Assembly (NCBI RefSeq): GCF_003076455.1
Contig: NZ_CP020918.1
Location: 3,136,001 to 3,200,000 of the forward strand
Source: Flavobacterium faecale
GTDB taxonomy: Bacteria > Bacteroidota > Bacteroidia > Flavobacteriales > Flavobacteriaceae
Reading direction: 5' to 3'
Length of the DNA: 64,000 nucleotides
The notes under the pieces: generated by a model
Database searches by the model: none
What the model was told of the DNA's origin: nothing
Seen by the model: only the letters and a program-made list of their open reading frames with translations
Made by a program: the position numbers and the translations under genes
In this document: piece by piece, positions 15,832 through 23,808 of the stretch
Layout: every line of letters begins with the position of its first letter
Position numbering within the stretch: position 1 is the first letter of the stretch

Positions 15832-16875
15832 ATGAAATTTGATATAAATAATTTAGTTCGTGAGAATGTAAAAACAATGAAGCCTTATTCATCTGCAAGA
15901 GATGAGTTCAAGGACTTTGATGTTGCTCAGATGATTTTTTTGGATGCGAATGAAAATCCGTATCAAAACGGGGTGAATCGTTATCCAGACCCGCAGCAAA
16001 TATCAGTAAAAGGAGTTTTAGCAAAAATGAAGAATGTAAATCCAAATCAGATTCTGCTAGGAAACGGAAGTGATGAAGTACTGGACTTACTATTTCGAGC
16101 ATTTTGTGAGCCTAAGATTGATAACGTAATCAGTTTACCACCAACCTACGGTATGTATGGAGTTTTGGCAAACATCAATAATGTTGAGAATAAAGAGATT
16201 GTATTGTCGAACGATTTTCAGCCACAAGTAGAACAAATTCTAGATGCGGTTACGCCAAACACAAAAATCATCTTTTTGTGTTCGCCAAACAACCCAACGG
16301 GAAATTCATTTTCTACAGAAAGTGTGATTACCATACTAGAGAATTTTTATGGTTTAGTTGTAATTGATGAAGCCTATATCGACTTTTCAGATAAAGCAAG
16401 TTGGTTAGAAAAATTGGAACAATATCCTAATTTGATAATCACGCAAACCTTATCAAAAGCGTATGGTTTGGCGGGAATTCGTTTAGGGATTTGTTATGCC
16501 TCTGCAGAAGTAATTGCAGTAATCAACAAAATTAAACCTCCATATAACGTAAACGAATTAACACAACAAAGAGCATTAGAGCGTTTGAGTGATCCAGTTA
16601 AAATTCAAAACGAAATAGACTCAATCATAGCACAAAGGACTGCATTATTGCAAGTATTAGGTACGGTTTCTTTTGTAGAAAAAATTTACGCTACTGAAGC
16701 CAATTTCATCTTGATTAAAGTGGATAATGCAAACCAACGTTACGCAGAGTTGATCGCCAAAGGAATTGTAATTCGTAATAGAACGACCCAAGCACTTTGC
16801 GAAAACACCTTACGATTGACCATTGGAACAGAAGAAGAAAATAAGAAGCTGATGGAGGCATTGACAGCGATTTAA
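15832..16875 (+). CDS. hisC: Histidinol-phosphate aminotransferase
   Basis: This 347-residue PLP enzyme of fold type I converts imidazole-acetol phosphate to histidinol phosphate. Motifs are DANENPY near the start, LLGNGSDEVLDLL, FLCSPNNPTGN, VIDEAYIDF and the PLP lysine in TLSKAYGLAGIRLG. The C-terminal arginine region RTTQALCENTLRLTIGT is intact. The 93-nt spacer after hisD contains a reiterated TTCTATTCTC-type run. Confidence 0.97.
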   Translation: MKFDINNLVRENVKTMKPYSSARDEFKDFDVAQMIFLDANENPYQNGVNRYPDPQQISVKGVLAKMKNVNPNQILLGNGSDEVLDLLFRAFCEPKIDNVISLPPTYGMYGVLANINNVENKEIVLSNDFQPQVEQILDAVTPNTKIIFLCSPNNPTGNSFSTESVITILENFYGLVVIDEAYIDFSDKASWLEKLEQYPNLIITQTLSKAYGLAGIRLGICYASAEVIAVINKIKPPYNVNELTQQRALERLSDPVKIQNEIDSIIAQRTALLQVLGTVSFVEKIYATEANFILIKVDNANQRYAELIAKGIVIRNRTTQALCENTLRLTIGTEEENKKLMEALTAI

Positions 16876-16969
16876 TATTGATTCGTAAGATGGTCGTTTT
16901 AATATTTAAAATCTATCTTAGCATAAAAGGAAGGTAGTTGTAGTTGTTAAACACGTAAAAGTATTGATT

Positions 16970-17305
16970 ATGAAGATGAAGGAGTCCATACAAGCAAAAT
17001 TGAGTGAGTTTTTGAATTTGTGCAAGAGTCATAATGTTGTTTCTATTTATGCTTTTGGTTCTGCGGTTAATGATAGTTTTAATGAGGATACGAGTGATAT
17101 AGATTTATTAATCGAAATTGAAAGCCAAAATCCCATTGAAAAGGGAGAGTTATTGATGGATATTTGGGATAAATTAGAATTATTTTTTCAAAGAAAGGTT
17201 GATTTATTAACGAATTCATCTATCAAGAATCCGGTTCTAAGGAGTAATATTGATGCTACAAAAATTTTACTATATGATGGAAAAGAGCAAAAAGTATCTT
17301 TCTGA
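16970..17305 (+). CDS. MNT-type nucleotidyltransferase antitoxin
   Basis: This 111-residue minimal nucleotidyltransferase has Gly30-Ser31 in YAFGSA and Asp43-x-Asp45 in SDIDLLIE. Its C-terminal segment AFF-type core (LELFFQRKVDLLT) fits MntA antitoxins. In MntA-HepT systems the antitoxin adenylylates the toxin's RX4HXY tyrosine. ATG 16970 is chosen; TTG 16964 is a weaker start. It overlaps the HepT frame. The pair lies between hisC and hisB, an unusual place that suggests insertion into the his operon. Confidence 0.88.
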   Translation: MKMKESIQAKLSEFLNLCKSHNVVSIYAFGSAVNDSFNEDTSDIDLLIEIESQNPIEKGELLMDIWDKLELFFQRKVDLLTNSSIKNPVLRSNIDATKILLYDGKEQKVSF

Positions 17306-17609
17306 TATTTTAATGGCAATCGATTTGATTACTGATTTTATGATTGGCGTCGAAGATTTTGAAGCTTATGAAAAGGACTTTAAAACTCAAAGTGCTGTTG
17401 AAAGACAACTGGTTATTATTGGCGAAGCATTAAATAAATTAAGACAACTTGAAACCAAAATTCTAATTGAAAATGATAAGCAAATAATCAGTTTAAGAAA
17501 TCGATTGGTTCATGCTTATGATAGTATCGATAATGCCATTGTTTGGGCAATTGTGAAACGTCATTTAGAAAAATTGCGAATAGAAATAGAAGCTATAAAT
17601 AATATTTAG
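17277..17609 (+). CDS. HepT-like ribonuclease toxin
   Basis: This 110-residue helical HEPN protein carries the catalytic motif Arg74-Asn-Arg-Leu-Val-His79-Ala-Tyr81 (RX4HXY). Tyr81 is the expected adenylylation target of MNT. Upstream in-frame ATGs at 17250 and 17274 exist; 17277 (MEKSKKYLSDILMAI) best fits family starts. It overlaps the MNT gene by 29 nt, so translation is probably coupled. HepT toxins cut RNA (mRNA or tRNA). All active-site residues are present, so the system looks intact. Confidence 0.88.
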   Translation: MEKSKKYLSDILMAIDLITDFMIGVEDFEAYEKDFKTQSAVERQLVIIGEALNKLRQLETKILIENDKQIISLRNRLVHAYDSIDNAIVWAIVKRHLEKLRIEIEAINNI

Positions 17610-17672
17610 TACGATAAATTAATCCTTGTGAAAAATTGTAACTTATATAAACTTTAAATAAAATAGGAAAAA

Positions 17673-18101
17673 ATGGATTCTAATTTTAAAAAAAATGTAA
17701 TAACCGCAATATTATTGGTAGTCGCTTCCTTTTCTGTAGCTGCACAAGACAAAGTAGATACTGGTAAGATTTACTTTTTAAGATCTACTGGTTTTCAGGG
17801 TTCTGCTGCAGCATTTAAAACTTTTATAGATGGAGAATTTGTATGTAAATTGAATAACAAAAAATATTCTGTTCATGAAGTTCCTGTAGGTAAACATGAA
17901 TGTTCTGTTCAATTTGGAGGTAAAGTATCTAAAGAAAAAGCGGAAAAATTTGAAGTAGAAGTAGAAGCTGGAAAAGTAACCTATGTGCAGTTGGTCTTTG
18001 AAACAGGGATGTTTATAAACAATATATATTGCGAAGAAGTTACTGAAAATACTGCCAAAAAGAAAATGGAGATTATGGTAGAAGATACCAAATGTCTATA
18101 A
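17673..18101 (+). CDS. DUF2846-like secreted protein
   Basis: This 142-residue protein has a signal peptide (VITAILLVVASFSVAAQ). A beta-rich domain of DUF2846 type follows: GKIYFLRSTGFQGSA, then TFIDGEFVCKLNNKKY and VPVGKHECSVQFGG. Such domains are found in periplasmic or lipoprotein contexts with unknown function. There is no clear link to histidine synthesis. It sits 63 nt after the toxin-antitoxin pair and before a repeat element, inside the interrupted his operon. Confidence 0.65.
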   Translation: MDSNFKKNVITAILLVVASFSVAAQDKVDTGKIYFLRSTGFQGSAAAFKTFIDGEFVCKLNNKKYSVHEVPVGKHECSVQFGGKVSKEKAEKFEVEVEAGKVTYVQLVFETGMFINNIYCEEVTENTAKKKMEIMVEDTKCL

Positions 18102-18120
18102 TTAACAGATTCTAATTTTA

Positions 18121-18225
18121 CGTGAGCGATAGTAGTGAAGCTCTTTATTATCTTGCTTTTTTGCAAGATTAAAAAAGCGGGAACATCGCGAGGCTTCGAG
18201 AGCCCGACACGTAGGGACACGCCCT
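18121..18225. repeat. Dispersed ~105-nt structured intergenic repeat, copy A
   Basis: It starts CGTGAGCGATAG and ends near AGCCCGACACG...CACGCCC. Copy B at 58112-58214 has the same start (CGTGAGgGATA), the same end landmarks (AGCCCGA, then CACGCC) and nearly the same length, but a different interior. Copy A contains a hairpin with loop TTTTTT (ATCTTGC-TTTTTT-GCAAGAT); copy B contains GACCGGC-TTTTTT-GCCGGTC. Shared ends and a conserved hairpin loop with changed stems indicate a REP-like family. Confidence 0.6.
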
Positions 18226-18296
18226 AATAATGATGTTGAATAAGTAATTAAAGTTAGCTAAAGTTCAAAACCTAGCCGCTAAAAGCAATAAAAATA

Positions 18297-19433
18297 ATGA
18301 AAAAAGTACTTTTTATCGATCGTGACGGAACGATTGTTTTGGAACCAGTAGGCTACCAATTAGATAGTTTAGAGAAATTGGAGTTTTATCCAAAATCATT
18401 TCAATATTTGGCCAAAATAGCCACCGAATTGGATTTTGAATTGGTAATGGTGACCAACCAAGATGGTTTGGGAACAGATAGTTTTCCGGAAGACACGTTT
18501 TGGCCAACGCAAAACTTTATTTTAAAAGCGTTTCAAAATGAAGGAGTATTATTTGATGATATTTTTGTAGACCGCTCTTTTCCCGAAGACAATGCGCCAA
18601 CACGCAAGCCTCGTACAGGTATGTTGACTAAATATATTGATAATCCAAATTACGATTTGGCGAACTCTTTTGTATTAGGTGACCGTTTGACTGATGTCGA
18701 ATTGGCTAAAAACTTGGGTGCGAAAGCCATTTTTATGAACGATTCTGATGGAGCGGGTAGCGAAGAAATTAGTGCCAAAAGAGAAGAGTTAGATGAAATT
18801 ATCGTTTTGCAATCTATGGATTGGAAAAAGATATATGAGTTTTTGAAATTGGAAGAGCGTACTGCGACTATTTCTAGAAAAACACATGAAACAGATATTT
18901 ACATCAAACTAAACTTGGACGGAACAGGTCAAAGTAAAATTGATACCGGAATTGCTTTTTTCGACCATATGTTAGATCAAATTTCGCGTCATGGACAGAT
19001 GGATTTGGAGATAAAAGTGGTGGGTGATTTAGAAGTTGATGAGCATCATACTATTGAAGATACGGCTATTGCATTGGGTGAAGTCTATGCAAAAGCGCTT
19101 GGAAATAAATTAGGAATTGAAAGATACGGTTTCTGTTTACCGATGGATGATTGTTTAGCGCAAGTAGCCATTGATTTTGGTGGAAGAAATTGGTTGATAT
19201 GGGAAACGGAATTCAAACGTGAAATGGTGGGTAAAATGCCGACTGAGATGTTTTTCCACTTTTTCAAATCGTTTTCTGATGGTGCAAAAGCCAACATCAA
19301 CATAAAAGCAGAAGGAGATAATGAGCATCATAAAATTGAAGCCATTTTTAAAGCTTTCGCGAAAGCGATCAAAGTAGCGGTGAAACGTGATACTGAGAAA
19401 ATGATTTTGCCAAGTACGAAGGGAATGCTTTAA
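18297..19433 (+). CDS. hisB: Bifunctional histidinol-phosphatase / imidazoleglycerol-phosphate dehydratase
   Basis: This 378-residue fusion has a HAD phosphatase in residues 1 to about 165 (FIDRDGTIV with the nucleophile Asp, VTNQDGLG, and a loop with RKPRTGM). Residues about 185-378 are the dehydratase, with the metal-binding motifs [22 protein letters not shown] and [15 protein letters not shown]. The bifunctional arrangement is as in enterobacteria. It resumes the his operon after the toxin-antitoxin insertion and a repeat. Confidence 0.97.
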   Translation: MKKVLFIDRDGTIVLEPVGYQLDSLEKLEFYPKSFQYLAKIATELDFELVMVTNQDGLGTDSFPEDTFWPTQNFILKAFQNEGVLFDDIFVDRSFPEDNAPTRKPRTGMLTKYIDNPNYDLANSFVLGDRLTDVELAKNLGAKAIFMNDSDGAGSEEISAKREELDEIIVLQSMDWKKIYEFLKLEERTATISRKTHETDIYIKLNLDGTGQSKIDTGIAFFDHMLDQISRHGQMDLEIKVVGDLEVDEHHTIEDTAIALGEVYAKALGNKLGIERYGFCLPMDDCLAQVAIDFGGRNWLIWETEFKREMVGKMPTEMFFHFFKSFSDGAKANINIKAEGDNEHHKIEAIFKAFAKAIKVAVKRDTEKMILPSTKGML

Positions 19434-19437
19434 AATT

Positions 19438-19553
19438 CCCCTAACCCCCGAAGGGGGGATGTGAATAAATTGAACATAATATACAGTTTTTAGAAATGAG
19501 TCAAGAAAAGAAAGTATCAACTTCAACTCCCCCTTCGGGGGCGGGGGGGATTG
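19438..19553. repeat. Pair of G/C hairpin repeats around the hisB-hisH junction
   Basis: CCCCCGAAGGGGGG at 19445-19458 lies just after hisB. CCCCCTTCGGGGG lies at about 19530-19542, followed by CGGGGGGG. The two resemble one hairpin unit in an AT-rich background. The second copy lies inside the hisH reading frame and encodes its unusual N-terminus. Confidence 0.6.
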
Positions 19554-20137
19554 TAATCATAAATTACGGAGCAGGAAATATTCAAAGTATTATGTTTGCC
19601 ATCGAAAGATTGGGATATACTGCAGTTTTGAGTAATGATCCTGACGAAATTAGAGCAGCGGATAAAGTGATTTTTCCTGGAGTAGGAGAGGCAAGTTATG
19701 CCATGAATATGTTACGCCAAAGTGGGTTGGACAGTTTGATACCGACTTTGACACAACCTGTTTTAGGAATTTGTTTGGGGATGCAATTGATGTGTCATCA
19801 TTCTGAAGAAGGCGATACCACTGGTTTGGGGATTTTTGATGTAAATGTGTATAAATATTCAAATAAGGTAAAAGTACCTCAAATGGGATGGAATACGATT
19901 TACAATTTAAAATCGGACTTGTTTAAAGGTATTGCCGAAAAAGAATATATGTATTTGGTACACAGTTTTTATGCACCATTGTGCAAAGAAACGATTGCGA
20001 CCACCGATTATGAATTGGAATATTCATCGGCTCTAGAAAATAAAAACTTCTTTGGAACGCAATTTCACCCAGAAAAAAGTGGTGATGTTGGGGAACAAAT
20101 TTTGAAAAACTTTCTACTTCTAACCTCTAATTTCTAA
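19496..20137 (+). CDS. hisH: Imidazole glycerol phosphate synthase, glutamine amidotransferase subunit
   Basis: This 213-residue class I amidotransferase supplies ammonia to HisF. The catalytic Cys is in LGICLGMQLM, and His/Glu are in FGTQFHPEKSGD. HisH normally begins around IVIINYGAGN. Here about 18 extra residues (MSQEKKVSTSTPPSGAGG) come first, and most are encoded by a GC-rich repeat. No ATG exists at the usual start (codons ATT GTA ATC), so the extension is probably translated. The rest is normal in length. Confidence 0.95.
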   Translation: MSQEKKVSTSTPPSGAGGIVIINYGAGNIQSIMFAIERLGYTAVLSNDPDEIRAADKVIFPGVGEASYAMNMLRQSGLDSLIPTLTQPVLGICLGMQLMCHHSEEGDTTGLGIFDVNVYKYSNKVKVPQMGWNTIYNLKSDLFKGIAEKEYMYLVHSFYAPLCKETIATTDYELEYSSALENKNFFGTQFHPEKSGDVGEQILKNFLLLTSNF

Positions 20138-20151
20138 CCTAGACTTTAACT

Positions 20152-20892
20152 ATGAGAATAATACCAGCTATAGACATCATCGACGGAAAATGTGTTCGTT
20201 TGTCAAAAGGAGATTACAATACAAAGATTATTTACAATGAAAACCCGCTTGAAGTGGCCAAAGAATTTGAGGCGCACGGAATAGAATATTTGCATTTAGT
20301 AGATTTGGACGGTGCGAAATCAAGCCGCATCATCAATCACAAAATCTTGGAGCAAATTGCTACACAAACTAAATTAAAAATTGATTTTGGTGGTGGTTTA
20401 AAATCTGATGAAGATTTGAAAATTGCTTTCGAATCTGGTGCTAACCAAATTACGGGTGGAAGCATTGCTGTGAAAAACCGAGAAATTTTTGAAAAATGGA
20501 TTTCTAAATTTGGTGCAGACAAAATCATTTTGGGTGCAGATGCTAATAACGAAAAAGTAGCTGTTTCTGGATGGTTGGAAGAATCAGACCAAGAGTTAGT
20601 TCCTTTTATTCAAGGTTATCAGTCGAAAGGAATTCAGTATGTGATTTGTACTGACATCGCTAAAGACGGAATGCTTGAAGGACCAAGTTTTGATCTCTAC
20701 GAAAAGATTTTAAAGTCATGTAATGTCAAATCGAGCGGAGTCGAGATTAAACTAATTGCCTCTGGTGGAATTTCGACCTTCGACGAATTACCAAAATTGG
20801 CAGAATTGGGTTGTGAAGGAACAATTATTGGTAAGGCGATTTACGAAGGAAGAATTTCGATGAAACAATTGGAACAGTATATCATATCGTAG
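20152..20892 (+). CDS. hisA: ProFAR isomerase
   Basis: This 246-residue TIM barrel performs the Amadori isomerisation before HisHF. Catalytic Asp near the N-terminus is in [14 protein letters not shown], and the second catalytic Asp is in [17 protein letters not shown]. Phosphate-binding loops are at [15 protein letters not shown] and [11 protein letters not shown]. It follows hisH by 14 nt. Its stop codon overlaps the left end of a palindromic repeat element. Confidence 0.97.
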   Translation: MRIIPAIDIIDGKCVRLSKGDYNTKIIYNENPLEVAKEFEAHGIEYLHLVDLDGAKSSRIINHKILEQIATQTKLKIDFGGGLKSDEDLKIAFESGANQITGGSIAVKNREIFEKWISKFGADKIILGADANNEKVAVSGWLEESDQELVPFIQGYQSKGIQYVICTDIAKDGMLEGPSFDLYEKILKSCNVKSSGVEIKLIASGGISTFDELPKLAELGCEGTIIGKAIYEGRISMKQLEQYIIS

Positions 20893-20985
20893 AGATGTTG
20901 CACTGCAACGTCTTAACGCATCATTTGGGTATATAATAATTGGTAAATTACATAATGTTTGGACGTTGCACTGCAACGTCTCTAC
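20889..20985. repeat. MITE-like element with 24-bp terminal inverted repeats in the hisA-hisF gap
   Basis: The left arm is 20889-20912 and the right arm 20962-20985; they are inverted copies with 22 of 24 matches, enclosing 49 nt. Each arm contains the near-palindrome GTTGCACTGCAAC. It carries no coding capacity. The element starts within the hisA stop codon region and ends 15 nt before hisF. A shorter GTTGCACTGCAA core recurs on the minus strand in the terminator near 43690. Confidence 0.65.
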
Positions 20986-21000
20986 GCAAACAACAAAATC

Positions 21001-21756
21001 ATGTTAACAAAAAGAATAATCCCTTGTCTAGATATTAAAAACGGTCGAACGGTAAAAGGCGTAAATTTTGTAGATTTGCGTGATGCTGGCGACCCTGTAG
21101 AATTGGCCAAAATTTATTCTGACGAAGGTGCAGATGAATTGGTTTTTCTAGATATCTCGGCAACCGAAGAAAGAAGGCGTACATTATTTGATTTAGTTCG
21201 AAAAGTAGCCGCTACGATAAATATTCCGTTTACCGTTGGTGGTGGAATATCAGCTGTAGAAGATGTAGAAGTATTGTTGCAAAATGGTGCTGATAAGGTT
21301 TCTATTAACTCTTCTGCCGTAAAAAACCCGCAGTTAATTAACGATTTGGCTCAGAAATTTGGAAGCCAATGTGTAGTAGTTGCCATTGATGCCAAACAAA
21401 TTGATGGTCAATGGATTGTGCATTTGGTGGGCGGAAAAGTACCAACAGAATTAAATTTATTCGATTGGGCAAAAGAAGTAGAGCAGCGAGGTGCAGGAGA
21501 AATACTTTTTACCTCGATGAACAACGACGGAACCAAAAGCGGATTTGCAAATGAAGCTTTGGCTAAATTGTCAAGTTTAGTTAATATTCCGATTATCGCT
21601 TCTGGTGGTGCAGGAAATGTGCAGCATTTTATCGATACCTTTGTGGACGGAAAATCTGATGCCGCTTTGGCAGCAAGTGTTTTCCATTTTAAGGAAATCG
21701 AAATCAAAGCATTAAAACAAGAATTAAAAAATAATAATATTGAAGTAAGACTTTAG
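21001..21756 (+). CDS. hisF: Imidazole glycerol phosphate synthase, cyclase subunit
   Basis: This 251-residue TIM barrel makes imidazole glycerol phosphate and AICAR with ammonia from HisH. Conserved motifs are [19 protein letters not shown] with catalytic Asp, [33 protein letters not shown] with the second catalytic Asp, and [11 protein letters not shown] 21001 is chosen because upstream in-frame codons fall inside the repeat. Confidence 0.97.
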   Translation: MLTKRIIPCLDIKNGRTVKGVNFVDLRDAGDPVELAKIYSDEGADELVFLDISATEERRRTLFDLVRKVAATINIPFTVGGGISAVEDVEVLLQNGADKVSINSSAVKNPQLINDLAQKFGSQCVVVAIDAKQIDGQWIVHLVGGKVPTELNLFDWAKEVEQRGAGEILFTSMNNDGTKSGFANEALAKLSSLVNIPIIASGGAGNVQHFIDTFVDGKSDAALAASVFHFKEIEIKALKQELKNNNIEVRL

Positions 21757-21858
21757 AAATAAGAGGTAGGAAGTAAGATGTTTGAAGTGTGAACAACGAA
21801 CTCGAACTACTGATATTTAATTTCTAAATTCTAATTTCAAAATTTCAAAATTTACATA

Positions 21859-22458
21859 ATGGAGATAGATTTTTCAAAAAGCGCACACGGATTAATTCCA
21901 GCAATTATACAAGATAGTGAAACTAAAAATGTTTTGATGTTGGGGTACATGAATGCCGAAGCGTATCAAAAAACAGTTGAAACAGGAAAAGTAACATTCT
22001 ACAGCCGTTCTAAGCAAAGACTTTGGACAAAAGGAGAGGAGAGTGGTAACTTCTTGAACTTGGTAGATATCAAAAACGATTGCGACGGTGATACTTTGTT
22101 AATTCAGGCACAACCAGTCGGACCAACTTGTCATACAGGTGCCGATACCTGCTGGCAAACGCCAAACGATGAAAGTTATGGTTTTATTTCGAAATTAGAA
22201 AATACTATTGAGTCTAGAATCAAAAATGCTGATTCAGAGAAAAGTTATGTAGCCTCCTTATTCAAATTGGGAATTAATAAAATTATTCAGAAAGTAGGTG
22301 AGGAAGCTGTTGAAGTTGTAATTGAAGCTAAAGACACTAATGATGATTTATTCTTAGGTGAAAGTGCTGATTTATTTTTCCATTACTTGATTTTGTTGCA
22401 AGCCAAAGGATTTAAATTAGACGATGTAGTTTCTATTTTAAAAAGCCGTCAGAAGTAG
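21859..22458 (+). CDS. hisIE: Bifunctional phosphoribosyl-AMP cyclohydrolase / phosphoribosyl-ATP pyrophosphatase
   Basis: This 199-residue fusion has a PRA-CH domain (residues 1-100) with MLGYMNAEAYQKT, RSKQRLWTKGEESGN and the zinc/Mg site DCDGDTLLIQA plus CHTGADTCW. The C-terminal PRA-PH domain is a MazG-like helical domain (KVGEEAVEVVIEAKD, ADLFFHYLILL). It is the last gene of the his operon, followed by a strong terminator. Confidence 0.97.
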   Translation: MEIDFSKSAHGLIPAIIQDSETKNVLMLGYMNAEAYQKTVETGKVTFYSRSKQRLWTKGEESGNFLNLVDIKNDCDGDTLLIQAQPVGPTCHTGADTCWQTPNDESYGFISKLENTIESRIKNADSEKSYVASLFKLGINKIIQKVGEEAVEVVIEAKDTNDDLFLGESADLFFHYLILLQAKGFKLDDVVSILKSRQK

Positions 22459-22483
22459 ATTTACTTTGTAAGAATATAGTATG

Positions 22484-22524
22484 AAAGCCCAATAGTTTTA
22501 ATTTAACTGTTGGGCTTTTTTTTT
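22484..22524 (+). terminator. his operon terminator
   Basis: AAAGCCCAA and TTGGGCTTT form the stem, extended with one mismatch by AGTT/AACT, followed by nine Ts. It lies 26 nt after hisIE. The following promoter-like TACCTTTG at 22538-22545 probably starts the esterase transcript. Confidence 0.85.
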
Positions 22525-22577
22525 AATTTCAAAAAAGTACCTTTGTCACTATAAGATATTTCCAAAATAGTGATAGA

Positions 22578-23702
22578 ATGAAAGTGAATAATACCACAAT
22601 TGATTTTCAAAACAAAAAAGTACCGAATACAAACAGTCTAATCATCGAATTAAAAACAGATGATATTGACGGTAGACCAATTTACATTGCAGGTAATTTT
22701 AATAATTGGAGTACCCAAGATGAAAATTATAAATTAGAGCAGATTTCTGAAAATACGTATCAGTTTAAATTTAATATTGATCATACTTTTCCGGACTTAC
22801 TTTTGTACAAATTTACAAAAGGGGATTGGAGTGCAGTTGAGATTGGAGAGAACGAAGAGATTACAGAAAATCGTTCGACTTCATTGAAATCGGGTATTCA
22901 AAAAGAGTATGTTCCAAAATGGAGACGTAATTGGCTTCCTTACAAACCGAATTTTCTACCCCAAGTTGTCTTGTTGTCTGATGAATTTGAGATTCCGCAA
23001 CTTAATACTACTCGAAAAGTTTGGGCTTTGCTACCTCACGATTATGATCATACAACCGAGCATTATCCTGTTTTGTATTTGCAAGATGCTCAAAATCTAT
23101 TTCATGGTAATGCGGCCTACGGTAATTGGGAAATCGACAAAAAATTGGCTGTTATGGCAGAGTACAAAATTGGAAAAATCATTGTCGTAGCTGTGGAGCA
23201 TGCTGATGGTGATAGATTAACAGAGTACAGTGTCGGAAAAACAGTTTTGGGTAAAGGGCAAGGAAAAAAATACATTCGATTTTTGACCGAAACGTTAAAA
23301 CCTTATGTAGATCAAAATTTTAGAACGAAAAAAGATCGTAAGCACACCGGAATAGGTGGTAGTGCGATGGGAGCCTTGATTAGCATTTTTAGTGGTTTAC
23401 GCAATCCAGAAGTTTTTGGGCGATTGATGATTTTTTCTCCTTCACTGTGGGTAGCGCCTCAACTCAAAATTGATGTTGAAGTTGAAAATACAGATGATAC
23501 AAAAATTTACCTTTATGCAGGTGCAGAAGAGCGTGAGAATATGGTCGATCATGTTCAAAAATTTAGAGAACGTTTGTTGCAAAGCGAATTTGTAAAAAGT
23601 AAAATGGAAATCAATTTGAGCATTAATAAAAATGGCGAGCACAATGAAAGTTATTGGAGTGACGAATTTCCAAAAGCTATTGAGTGGTTGTTTTTTAGAT
23701 AA
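22578..23702 (+). CDS. Esterase-family protein with N-terminal glycogen-binding-like domain
   Basis: This 374-residue protein has two parts. Residues 15-100 look like an early-set/CBM48-type beta domain (RPIYIAGNFNNWSTQD). Residues 130-374 form an alpha/beta-hydrolase of the putative esterase (EstD/Fes-like) family, with YPVLYLQDAQNLF, GNWEID, nucleophile elbow GIGGSAMGA and a C-terminal His region (KNGEHNESYW). No signal peptide is evident. The substrate is unknown; relatives include acyl-esterases for carbohydrate or siderophore substrates. Confidence 0.8.
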   Translation: MKVNNTTIDFQNKKVPNTNSLIIELKTDDIDGRPIYIAGNFNNWSTQDENYKLEQISENTYQFKFNIDHTFPDLLLYKFTKGDWSAVEIGENEEITENRSTSLKSGIQKEYVPKWRRNWLPYKPNFLPQVVLLSDEFEIPQLNTTRKVWALLPHDYDHTTEHYPVLYLQDAQNLFHGNAAYGNWEIDKKLAVMAEYKIGKIIVVAVEHADGDRLTEYSVGKTVLGKGQGKKYIRFLTETLKPYVDQNFRTKKDRKHTGIGGSAMGALISIFSGLRNPEVFGRLMIFSPSLWVAPQLKIDVEVENTDDTKIYLYAGAEERENMVDHVQKFRERLLQSEFVKSKMEINLSINKNGEHNESYWSDEFPKAIEWLFFR

Positions 23703-23808
23703 CAATTCGTTAGTCCGGTTATGGCTATATAGTGTTAGGAAGTTTCTTTGCAATAATGTATAGCTGCTTTAAAATCAATGAAAACTATTTTTTTTGAATA
23801 AAAATATA

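Noticed and set aside
16876..18296. Attachment sites or target duplications around the toxin-antitoxin insertion
   Set aside because: No direct repeats of useful length were found at the borders by eye, and no integrase or transposase is present.
19155..19526. 123-codon minus-strand frame over hisB-hisH
   Set aside because: It is antisense to the conserved dehydratase domain; the start lies in repeat DNA.
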